This document shows positions 55,723 to 64,000 of a stretch of DNA of 64,000 nt, piece after piece (positions within the stretch are counted from its first letter, which is position 1; every line of letters begins with the position of its first letter). This DNA is from Globodera rostochiensis (taxonomy: Eukaryota; Nematoda; Chromadorea; Rhabditida; Heteroderidae). A program made the translations under genes and the position numbers. Below the pieces are notes generated by a model that was given only the letters and a program-made list of their open reading frames with translations, had not been told where the DNA came from and ran no database searches. The stretch is from contig JAEVLN010000002.1 of assembly GCA_018350325.1 (NCBI GenBank), positions 4,385,456 through 4,449,455 of the forward strand, in the 5' to 3' direction.

Positions 55723-56634
55723 CTAAGGTGCTGGTGGAATCGCAAACACTTTCTTTTGGTTTCGCTTTTGCTCTTTCCTTTTCTCATTAGCTAAATTTAA
55801 TTTACTTTTTAATTACATAAATAATGAATTTCCCTTCTTTAACTATTTTTAATGTATTTAAATAATTTCATATATGTATTGGCTTACACAAAATAGTTGA
55901 TTGCCTCAAGGCGTCGGACATAAAAAGGTCAATACCGACCCCCACCCCTCCCCCCCCCATCAATTACATCAGAAATAAAGCAGGAAATTGTCCGCAACTA
56001 AAGTTCGGATAATCGAGTTGAGGTTGGGCGGGTTTTTTCCGGGCAGCCAAAAAGGGCCGGGCGGGCTTTTTTTTGATTTTTTGCCCCTGACCCCGGCATT
56101 TTTGGGCCTCACCACTCACTGCCCCGACCCCGACATGCCGCCCCCGAGGCCCAGAAGGTCGCGGTGTTCAACCAAATTATATAATGCAAATGGGCGCTTA
56201 CACATTAATTTGTGGAGAAGTTTTTTTCGGGTTTGCTGGTCTTTTGGAGTTTCAAGTCCCAAGCCTGTGCACAATGATGGTGCTGATGGTGATGGTGATG
56301 AGTCGTTAATATTTTCATTTGAGTGGGACGCAATTCCTAAAAAAATTCCACCGTTTCGTTATGATGCCAAAAAGCCCTTACGTCGAAATTTACAAAAACT
56401 AATTTCTTTTTATAAGAAATAAAATTGTCTTAACATACCCATAAATTTTTGGTAGAGCTTTAACCGTTTTTCCTTGTCTTTTGGAGTTTCATATTGCCAA
56501 CCGGTGTATGCTAATGGTAATGGCAATGCATGCTTTTCCTTTTCGTCAAGTGCAATTAGGCACGTTATAATGGCAAAAAATGCAATAAAAAGGAAAGGAG
56601 CACAAATTGTTGAAGAAGCGTTGTTAAATTTCAT
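55723..56634 (-). CDS. Small secreted protein with duplicated ETPKD motif, 3 exons, 132 residues
   Basis: Exons 56634-56439, 56336-56202, 55790-55723 join in phase with strong donors (GTATGT, GTAAGC) and TTTTTAG/ATTTAG acceptors. The protein starts MKFNNASSTICAPFLFIAFF, a signal peptide with a predicted cut near CLIA. Exon 1 ends with YETPKDKEKRLKLYQKFM and exon 2 with LETPKDQQTRKKLLHKLM: the same motif, each just before a donor, so exon 2 probably arose by exon duplication. Between them is a Ser/Pro-rich linker; exon 3 adds a highly basic tail NEKRKEQKRNQKK and VFAIPPAP. The basic tail could act as a nuclear signal if the protein enters host cells, or as a processing site; both are inference. 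A decayed copy of exon 1 lies at 57530-57600. No family recognised; candidate lineage-specific secreted protein. Confidence 0.62.
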
Positions 56635-56670
56635 TTTTTGAAAAATTCAAAATAGAAATAATTTATTTAC

Positions 56671-56859
56671 TTTTGGATATTTTGTGCGTAAATAAAAAAT
56701 AGAAAAAAATGCTAAACAATGGCACGGGGGCAAATGACGAATGATGGCATTCCATAATTCATCAGGACAAATTTTGTCAAAAACTGGCAGGCATTCATTC
56801 CCATGACAATGAAATGTACACGACGATATTTTGGCAAAAATATTATGCAAAAATGACAT
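56671..56859 (-). CDS. Possible Cys-rich first exon (63 codons)
   Basis: Starts MSFLHNIFAKISSCTFHCHG, continues with six further Cys-containing positions (NECLPVF, ICPDELW, PPCHCLAFF) and reaches a GTAAAT donor at 56670. No acceptor with AG lies before the ATG at 56634, so it cannot simply be the 5' exon of the neighbouring secreted-protein gene. A fragment of it recurs at about 57715-57765, inside the same local duplication. Confidence 0.3.
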
Positions 56860-57152
56860 TCCATTTCTGGACTAACATTTGATAAAATTCCGCAGATTTT
56901 ATATTGATAAGCGCATTTGGTCGGAAATGGATGGCATATAACCGATTATTCAATTTTTTCATTCCATAAAATAAGCGATCGTAATTTTAGTGACATTTTT
57001 ATGATTTTTTTGAATTTGTTTAGACGAATATTGAAGTTTTTTTATCTTAGTCTGTCGACTTTTTTAAAATATTATTTGAAAATAAGAAAGAAGGCAGAGT
57101 TTGGGGTTCGGATAATCGGGTTGGGGCTGGGCGGGATTTCCGGGTGGAGGGT

Positions 57153-57178
57153 CCGACGGCGGCGATAGGCGCCGTCGG
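57153..57178 (+). repeat. GATA-loop hairpin, copy 10, with compensatory change
   Basis: CCGACGGCGGC-GATA-GGCGCCGTCGG. Compared with consensus the third stem pair is A-T instead of G-C on both sides, and the usual T.G wobble is a C-G pair, so pairing is kept by paired substitutions; one inner pair is lost. Preceded by GTTCGGATAATCGGGTTGGG, a phrase also at 56001-56020. Confidence 0.75.
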
Positions 57179-57296
57179 GAAAAAATTTTACGATTTTTGT
57201 TAAGAAAATTACGCAAAAATTTCGAAAAATTTATCGATTTTAAATTTTTAAAAAATACAAGTTTTTTTGATAACTTCTGGGGCCGGGGAAGGGAGC

Positions 57297-57320
57297 GGCG
57301 GTGATAATAGGCGCCGCCGA
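57297..57320 (+). repeat. GATA-loop hairpin, degenerate copy 11
   Basis: GCGGCGGTGATAATAGGCGCCGCCGAG: right arm intact, left arm with an AT insertion. Preceded by TTTTTTTGATAACTTCTGG, matching the left flank of copy 8. Confidence 0.55.
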
Positions 57321-57399
57321 GAAAAAAAAAATTGAAATTTTAATCATTTTTGTTGATGAAAATTGGTCCAAATTGTTAAAAATGCTGCATTTTCTTTAT

Positions 57400-57930
57400 A
57401 ATAGTTTGGCATTCTGTTGGATGTTAATTTAAATGAATAAACATGGCAATGACAAAAAGCCGCCGGGCGGATCCGGCGGGTTTTTTTATTTTTCGCCCGG
57501 GCGCCCGTCCGAACCCTAAAAGAAGGCACGTTAAATGGCAAAAAATGCCATAAAAAGGAAAGGCGCACAAATTGTTGATGCATTATAAAATTTCTTTTTT
57601 TTAAATTTAATATATAACCATTAATTTTTTCTTACAAATTATGCCATCAAAATTGGGCTAAATTTATATATAATAATTCGATAAATTTGTAAAACATTTA
57701 TTATTTTCTGCGTCCCATCAATGCGTAATGCTAAACAATGGCACGGGGGCGGATGATGGCATTGGACGAATATTATTTGACAAATAACGGCTCAAAATTT
57801 TTATTTATATCAATTTTATAACCAAAAGTGCATTTTTGGGCGGAAATGGATGGCCATAACCGATTTATTCAATTTTCTTTCCATATTCATGTGACATTTT
57901 CATGATTTTTAAAATTTTATTATTTTTGTC
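57400..57930 (-). pseudogene. Decayed local duplicate of the secreted-protein region
   Basis: Three patches repeat 56450-57010 in the same order: 57530-57600 (signal-peptide exon; reads STICAPFLFMAFFAI then a stop), 57715-57770 (GCTAAACAATGGCACGGGGG) and 57795-57915 (CGGAAATGGATGG and CATAACCGATT). Intervening parts are diverged or replaced, so this is a dead tandem copy. Confidence 0.6.
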
Positions 57931-59263
57931 AAACTATGGCTGGCATTTTTGTGAGCTAAATAAATTTCCCATAAAATGCCAAAGTATTGACTAATGAATT
58001 TTTATTCTCAAAGGTGGCCGACCGATGATCATTTGCCACTGTTCGTTTCGTCACTGATAGTGAGTATAAAAGTTGACAAAAGTGTCCTTTATAGGATTTC
58101 CGGTGCGTAATCCGAATATGACCTTTGTTTAGACCAATTTCGAACCCGTACCCGAATTCGACCAATTTTTCAAAATTCCAAATAATCAATTTTAGGCCTT
58201 AAAATCTTCAAAAGCCAAAATTACAACCAAAAGGCATGTAACTCGACTCATGCTTTGTGATGATTTTAAGGCCGAAAATTGATTTTTGGAAATTTGGGTT
58301 TGAAATCGGTCGAAATCCGGTTGTACCCCTCGGGGACATCCACCATTCTTCTAAAAGGGGCAGGCCCAAAACTTAACCCCGCTCATCAGCCCACTTCACT
58401 CTTTCTGAGGCGAATGACCGCTGGGCTTGACGATGAAAAGCCTCGCAAAAATTATTCGTCCTGTCGTCAAAATAGAAAAATTCGATGAGTTTAAAAAAAC
58501 TTTTTGTAAAATCAAATTTATGATTAGAGACGAGATTTTCAGGTTTTAACCTATTTTTTTGCGAATAGGGAATCATGAGAGAAGCCCGGAAATAGCATTC
58601 ATTTTGAAAAATTTTACAATTAGAGCGACTTTTTAGTCAATATAAATCAATATTTTGGCTTTTTTGAGAATAAATCAATATTTCGCCATTTTTTCATAAT
58701 AAATCAATATTTTAGGCATTTTTCTTGAGAAAAATGCAATTTTAGGCATTTTTACGAAAATTTTGAAGAAAGCACTTTGTCCCAAAATTTCTTACGAAAA
58801 AAACATCCGAAAGCAGAATCAGAAAAATTTCTCAACCTCCCAAACTCAAAAACATTTCTCTATTGTTTTTTTTGTGAATTCCAATCAAGAATTTGTGCGG
58901 CAAAACGTTTAAACCGGTTTAAGTTAACTTTGACAGAAAAAAAAAATGACTTAAATCACCTGAAATCGCTTTTTTCCAGCCTATGGCAAGTGATTTTGTC
59001 CGATTTTTACTTACCGGACATTTTGTCCCCTCTAAAGAAAATTTATTCTGTTGGAACAAATTGCGCTTTCAAATAAAGTGAAAATATAGGGTAGAAAGAA
59101 AGCAGCGGCGCAATCTCGGGTGGGAATTTTGAACAGCGGTCTTTGTAATAAAAAAGATAAAATTCGTCGAAATGTTTTGTTTGGAGTTGAAAAGGAAAAG
59201 TTTTTTACATTACATTTGGTTAAAAATGTGGGGAGAAGGAGAGGGATTTCTCCGCATAGAAAG
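57930..59263. other. AT-rich intergenic stretch
   Basis: Apart from a possible transposase remnant (58376-58500), no exon is supported. 58620-58740 has TAAATCAATATTTxGGC repeats. Confidence 0.4.
58376..58500 (-). pseudogene. Possible MULE/FLYWCH transposase remnant
   Basis: The - frame reads FDDRTNNFCEAFHRQAQRSF. RTNNxxExFHRxLxxxF is a typical signature near the end of MULE transposases and the FLYWCH-type proteins derived from them. Only about 35 codons are preserved and no other transposase parts are seen. Confidence 0.35.
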
Positions 59264-59354
59264 TAGGGATGTTCGAGAGTCTCGGTTCTCGAGTCGAGAA
59301 ATTTCTCGGTTTTTTTGGGCCTCGATTCTCGGCATCAAGTCTCGAACATCCCTA
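59264..59354. mobile_element. Mini hAT-type element, 91 bp, TSD ATAGAAAG
   Basis: TAGGGATGTTCGAGA and TCTCGAACATCCCTA are perfect 15-bp inverted ends; perfect 8-bp direct repeats ATAGAAAG lie at 59256-59263 and 59355-59362. The interior is TCTCGGTTCTCGAGTCGAG-type repeat, tying it to the CGAGACTCGAG family of element B. The TAGGGATG start is shared with the element at 42686. Confidence 0.92.
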
Positions 59355-59785
59355 ATAGAAAGACTTAAAAATGGTGGGATAAGTGATCATTTGTTCTGAT
59401 TTTTGGCTGTTGAACTCTTGAGATGAGTGATTTGATTATAACACATACAGTCAGTACATACAAACAAAAACGGAGGCAAAAGGAGCCATCAATTAATGAC
59501 GAAAATTGCATTTATTGCTGTTTTGTGAGTGAGTTAATGAATTAAATTTCACATTTGAACCCCCCCCCCCTCCACCCGCCCCCTATTTTTGATTCTTAAT
59601 TAGGAAAAAGGCTTTTGTTGCCTCAATTAGATGCAAATCGGGCATAGTCAATCAAAAAGAAATGTTCGCGCAGAAATGGCCAAACCCTGTTCTCATAATA
59701 TTTAGTGAATTTTGTTGGGGGCAACTTACTTTAAATAATTTACAAATTATTATTACGAGAATTAACAACAACAAAAAAGAATTCT

Positions 59786-62700
59786 TCAAGGAGCAATTGG
59801 AATTGGGGAGGACGGGGTATTGTTGTTGCTGTTTTTGTTTGCTGTTGCGCTTCCGTTTAGGCCATCGTCGTCTCTTCCATTTGTTGCTGAATTGTTGTTG
59901 CCAATGCCGCCAATGCCGTTGTTAGACGCCGCCGCGGTGGCGGCGGCGGTGGTAATCATCTTCACCAGCTCGTCCGTCCGCTTCGATTCCACGTCCATGG
60001 AACGGAGACGCGCTTGACGCCACTCGCGCCGTTTCTCTATTTCTGCCGCTCGTTGGCTCAACGACGAGTCAGCCCGACCCAGCGAAGCAGCAGCATCTTC
60101 GTCCGCCGCCGCCGCCTCCTCATGTTCCGTGCCGTTGTCGACGGCATCCAATGAGGCGTTGTTGTTGTTGTTGGTGTACTGCACTACGCGTTCGGCACGC
60201 ATTTCAGCCTTTTTGGTCCGAATCACCGATGGACCGGCGATGCTAAAATGCAACGGCCATTGTAAAATTCCAATGGGACAATAATTTTCAGAAAAAAACT
60301 CCATATTTTCAACGAGAAATGTCTGGATATGAGTTAGACCTCCCATTCAGATGCTGGTCTACCGCTGAGCTGCTCAACAGTCGGGTCAGCTCATGAACGG
60401 TATCCCGATGCTCTTCATCCTCGTCCGTCGTCTCCATCCCATCGCTTCCATTCTGATGCTGATACTGGTTGCCATCGGCCACTCGTCGTCGCATCGACGC
60501 TTCCTGCTCGGCGGCCTCTTTGAGTTTTTCTAAATCCTGCGCACAGACTAATGGCTTCTTTAACGGAATGCCGGACGGTTTGGACGGCACATTTGTGCCC
60601 GCAGTTGAATAGCCCGTCCGGCTGCTGTGTGCCTCAAAAAGCTTTAGCTTGGAGCTAAATGAAGAGGCGGTTGGCGAAGGAGGTGATGATTGCTGGTGAG
60701 CAGACTGTTGCTGCTGTTGCTGCACATAGTCCGACGACGTTGTCCTCTCATTGTCAGACAATACCTGTGGGAAATGTGGCATAGGTAATTTTGAATGGCA
60801 TAATTTTAAAAGCTTGGATTGAACATGTTTTGTGACTAACATCCATAACATCCAACAACGTTTTTGTAAACCACCAATTGCAGAGACTTTTTTTCGGTAT
60901 AATTTGATTGAAAGTGGAATGTTTTTTTTAACAGCGAACAAAAATAAAAAAATTGTTAAATTTAGTTTTTTGACTTCTCACTTTTGGCTTTGGCGCTACC
61001 GGAGGTGGCATTTTCATTGTTGCCGCCATCGTTGTCGTTGTCGCCACTGTCGATGAGACGGGAATGTGCGAAGGCTTTGTCACTAAAGCAGCTGTTGCTA
61101 ATGATGCTGATGCCGTCATTGAAGTAGCCTCTGTCGTTTTTGACATTCCGGCAATTGGCGACGATGACGTAGCCAACGGGGGCTGCTCCACAATTCGTGC
61201 CGCCAAAAAATTGGTTGGTGGCATCACTGCCATGCTGTGATACTGCTGGGTGTTGGAGATGGTGCCATTCTGTTGATGATGTTCGTGTTTGAAGGCGGAC
61301 GGCATCTTGGGTGGCAACGGAGGAGATGAAACAGCAGCTGCAAATTTGTCATTGATGCCCTTATCATCATCAATGCGTGCTGAGAAGGACGTTGATGAGT
61401 TTGGCATTGGAAGAGTTACATTCTGAAATAGTTTTTGGAATTCAAAACTGAAACTAAGCTAAAGCTTAGAGCAAAATGTCTAAGCCCTTTCCTTTCAAAA
61501 TTTTTGTATAAATTCGGAAATTAAAAACAAAAAAAGATTTCTTTCCTTTCTCTTACCATTTTTTCGTCCAATTTCATGCCACTCGTCGTCCGCACATGGC
61601 ACAGCTGCTGCTGCTGTTCATCGTTGGCGGACAGCGAATTCGGGTATTCAATGGGTGTTGATGCACGCAACATTTCTGGTTTCACTGCTACAGCTCCTCT
61701 TCCACCTCCACTACCAGTACCATCATCATTGTTGTTGTTGTTGTTCGTCCCCATACCGTCGTCCATCAATAAGTTGCTGAATGATCGATGCTGACGACGA
61801 GGTGGAGCAGTACCACCACAAGCCGCATGGAAAAGAGACGGTGTGTAAGGCACCAAAGGCGGCGATCCTAACTGTTTGAAGTAGTCGTCGTTGTTCGGAT
61901 GATTCGGCGCTTGGCGATGTGCTGGAGAAAGGGATGGTCCTTAAAAATATTTTAAAAATTAATTTTGGCATTTTCATCAAAAGGCGCTTTTGAGGACCTT
62001 GCCGACTCGAGGGGCAAGCATTGTATTGTGGCTCAAAAAGCGATGGAAGCGATCTGGTCTGCGAAATTTCGCCAAATGCCGACGATGAAGTGCCGCCAAT
62101 GCCGATACCGCCACTAATACCACTACCAGCAGTATAAGCATTTGGTGCTGCGGCTGCTGCATAACGTTTTGGTGGCAATTTGGGCGGCACAGCGCGTGCC
62201 GCCAATGGAGGCCAATCACCGCCCCGTTCAACCACAACTTCCACACGAGTGCCAGGAAAGCCGGCCAACAACGTTTTCACCTCAACACAAAACGGGTTGT
62301 TGTTGTTCATTTAAAAGTTGAGAATAACAATTTTTGGCTATGTGTCAAGGATCGCCCGTAAAGAAAATTGACCAACATTTTGGCAACTTCTTAACCCCTA
62401 ACCCTCTTACGACGTACCTAGAGGGGGGGGGGGGTCTGGACCATCCCTCGCACAGGTGGCATCGTGGGTCGTATTTTAACGTATTTTTGGTGTCGATTAT
62501 TGAGAAAACCCGCTCGGTCACGGGGCCCTAGTAAATCCGATGCCCACAAATCCATGGGAAATGATGCCGCCTTCACCTGGTCTAAACGAGCACCAAATTT
62601 GACGTTTGTGCCGCCCACGGAGATTATCCGGTCGGCCGGCCTCAACGAACTAACCGCCACGTCCACTCGGCCAATAGAGAACGGGTCCTCTGGCCATCGG

Positions 62701-63203
62701 CCCGCCCCGGAAACGGTGAAACCGGGCAGGCCGCATTTGTTGCGCACAATCATTGCACAACAGCGCTCCGGTGGCCGCGGAGGTGGAGCAACAGCCACTG
62801 ATTCCGATGCGTACACGTTGTTGTTGTTGTTGTTGTTCGGGAGAAAGCGATTCTAAAATTATAAAATAAATTCTAAAAGCTATATAATAAAATCCGAAAC
62901 CCGATTCAATTCGTTTCCGGAGTCAACCACTCTACTGTCATTGACGAGTCAATTAACGATTAAAATCGGATTGGTCCCCCATTTAAAATTTTTAATTATC
63001 ACATCGTCAAGCTGGTGCTGTTCCCGTTCAATAAGAAAGTCGAGCTGATCGCCCGCATTCTGGATGAGCTGGATGGCCTCCTGATGTGCCAGCCCGCGCA
63101 GATCATTGCCGTTGACCGCCAGCAGACAGTCATCCACGCGGAACCCAGCCGCATCGGCAGCCCCGGCGGGCACAAGTTGAGAGATGAACAGCCCGGACTT
63201 GCC
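59786..63203 (-). CDS. Scribble-like PDZ protein, 3' part (7 exons, 821 residues), continues past right edge
   Basis: Exons 63203-63003, 62852-62577, 62280-61998, 61939-61557, 61422-60982, 60764-60340, 60242-59786 join in phase to a TGA at 59786. Exon 1 here is most of a PDZ domain (GLFISQLVPAG, FRVDDCLLAVNGNDL, AIQLIQNAGD). Exons 2-3 encode a second PDZ (CGLPGFTVSGAG, RPADRIISVGG, VKTLLAGFPGTRVEVVVE). A long Ser/Pro/Asn-rich tail follows, with an SH3-binding-like PPPVAPKPK and, near the end, AEIEKRREWRQARLRSMDVE. From memory that last motif resembles the C-terminal AxxWRxARxxSLE segment of Scribble proteins (cell-polarity scaffolds at lateral membranes). C. elegans LET-413, as I recall it, has one PDZ and lacks this tail, so the match is to the wider Scribble family and is moderate. 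LRR and earlier PDZ exons would lie beyond 64000. Confidence 0.65.
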
Positions 63204-63430
63204 CTGGGGCGCAATGAATCATAGATGGCCAGGGGGGGGGGGGTCAGACCCCCCCCCCCAACGCCGCACTCGGGCACTCCCCACTGTAACAACCTCGCAC
63301 CAAAATTCCAAAATTTTGAAAAATAAATTTTTTTCTCAGCGTAGGAAAAAAAGAGAGGAAATAACATCGCAAATATAAATTTTGGACCAATTTTTCTTAA
63401 AAAATTGAGCCAAAATGTCAAAAATTTTCC

Positions 63431-63454
63431 CGGCGACGCCTATCAGCGCCGCCG
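63431..63454 (-). repeat. GATA-loop hairpin, copy 12
   Basis: CGGCGACGCC-TATC-AGCGCCGCCG, reverse orientation; substitutions change pairs to G.T wobbles but keep the stem foldable. Inside the element 63220-63781. Confidence 0.7.
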
Positions 63455-63554
63455 GACCTCTTCCATTCCTAAAAAGCATCAAAAAATAAGCGAATTTTTA
63501 AAATTTCGGTCGCAACTCTGTTAACAAATTGAGTAAAAAATTCCAAAATTTTCT

Positions 63555-63578
63555 CGGCGGCGCCTATCGGCACCGCCG
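63555..63578 (-). repeat. GATA-loop hairpin, copy 13
   Basis: Exact consensus, reverse orientation, followed by a C-run. Second copy inside the element 63220-63781, 100 bp from copy 12 and in the same orientation. Confidence 0.8.
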
Positions 63579-63789
63579 ACCCCCCCCCCCCGCCCCTCGA
63601 CTAAAAAGTTGTTGAAAAAATTGCGCGCAAAAAACGGACGCTCAGTTGGCTTGCCATTTGAGCGCCGGCGCTCTGGCGTACAACATCGCACGCGAAACCT
63701 CGCAACCCCACCCCTACCCCCCCCCCTAACATCGCACCTCGCAGCGCTCGAGCCGACCCCCCCCCCCCTTGGCCATCTATGCAATGAAT

Positions 63790-64000
63790 GGTATGTAATT
63801 TATTTATTTTAATTGTTCTTGTTATTTATTTAATTGGAAAATTAAAATTCAAAAAAAATTTAAGAAACTTTTGTTTCGACCGAATCCTATAATATAATGT
63901 CCATTAGAGAAAGAACGATCGAGATTCTCATCGAGATTTTTTCGACTCAATGGACGAAATTTTGTCGAGATTCTCGATCGGTTCTCCAGTGCTTTCTCTA
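63790..64000. other. Intron sequence of the Scribble-like gene (probable)
   Basis: AT-rich; the last 80 bp contain TCGAGATTCTCGATCGG-type repeats related to the CGAGACTCGAG family. No exon visible up to the window end. Confidence 0.4.

Larger units (their letters stand above)
63220..63781. mobile_element. Non-autonomous hAT-type element, 562 bp, TSD CAATGAAT
   Basis: CATAGATGGCCA and TGGCCATCTATG form inverted ends, each continued by G- or C-runs; perfect 8-bp direct repeats CAATGAAT lie at 63212-63219 and 63782-63789. The interior carries two reverse-oriented GATA-loop hairpins and subterminal GCACTCGGGC/CGCAGCGCTCGAG segments. It sits in an intron of the Scribble-like gene, only 9 bp plus the TSD from the acceptor of the exon starting at 63203. 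Confidence 0.88.

Noticed and set aside
55988..56422. 144-codon + ORF
   Set aside because: It overlaps exon 2 of the - strand secreted-protein gene, lacks homology signs and splice context, while the - strand exons have strong splice sites and matching phases.

Overview
This window looks like nuclear DNA of a nematode, most probably a plant-parasitic cyst nematode (Heteroderidae, Globodera/Heterodera-like); the genus is an inference. The evidence is: genes cut by many introns, several only about 40 bp long, with TTTCAG-type acceptors; two srsx-type chemoreceptor genes; a 5S rRNA gene close to the nematode form; a SPRY-domain fragment of the kind greatly expanded in cyst nematodes; several small secreted-protein genes; and an AT-rich background full of minisatellites and small DNA transposons. 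No bacterial operon structure is present. Gene models were built by hand from splice sites, reading phase and codon pattern; no database search was possible.

Layout. 0-1.3 kb: 3' end of an unidentified + strand gene. 1.7-4.7 kb: a 14-15 bp minisatellite, a CCGTTAACCG-rich repeat and a possible decayed gene. 5.7-12.4 kb: a 15-exon, 872-residue, glutamine-rich single-pass membrane protein (- strand). 12.4-25.4 kb: a long gene-poor stretch with polypurine/poly-G tracts, a 52-bp minisatellite, a 34-bp minisatellite, a TGATCA-rich segment and a small inverted-repeat transposon. 25.4-30.3 kb: a 115-residue secreted protein, a 33-bp minisatellite, an srsx gene with a lost splice acceptor, a small transposon with perfect 27-bp ends, and a small broken gene (all genes - strand). 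31.2-47.1 kb: two near-identical inverted 1-kb copies, each with the same secreted-peptide ORF, enclosing a 300-bp-armed foldback element, a secreted alditol-oxidase-like flavoenzyme, a secreted collagen-like protein with His/Gly repeats, a SPRY fragment, 5S rRNA and an intact srsx gene. 47.7-51.4 kb: an unidentified secreted coiled-coil gene whose intron holds a 1.3-kb minisatellite. 52.7-54.5 kb: two adjacent non-autonomous hAT-type elements sharing one 8-bp target site. 55.7-57.9 kb: a 132-residue secreted protein with a decayed duplicate. 59.8-63.2 kb to beyond the right edge: the 3' part of a Scribble-like PDZ gene, with a hAT-type element inserted 9 bp before a splice acceptor.

The genes are independent single genes with no shared pathway. 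Three themes recur: (1) small secreted proteins, as expected of a parasite; (2) small non-autonomous transposons with 8-bp target duplications (five clear cases); (3) a dispersed GC-rich hairpin with a GATA loop (13 copies) and tRNA-like Pol III box A/box B modules, several of them carried inside those transposons. The hairpin/tRNA-like cargo of the hAT-type elements is the most unusual system in the window.
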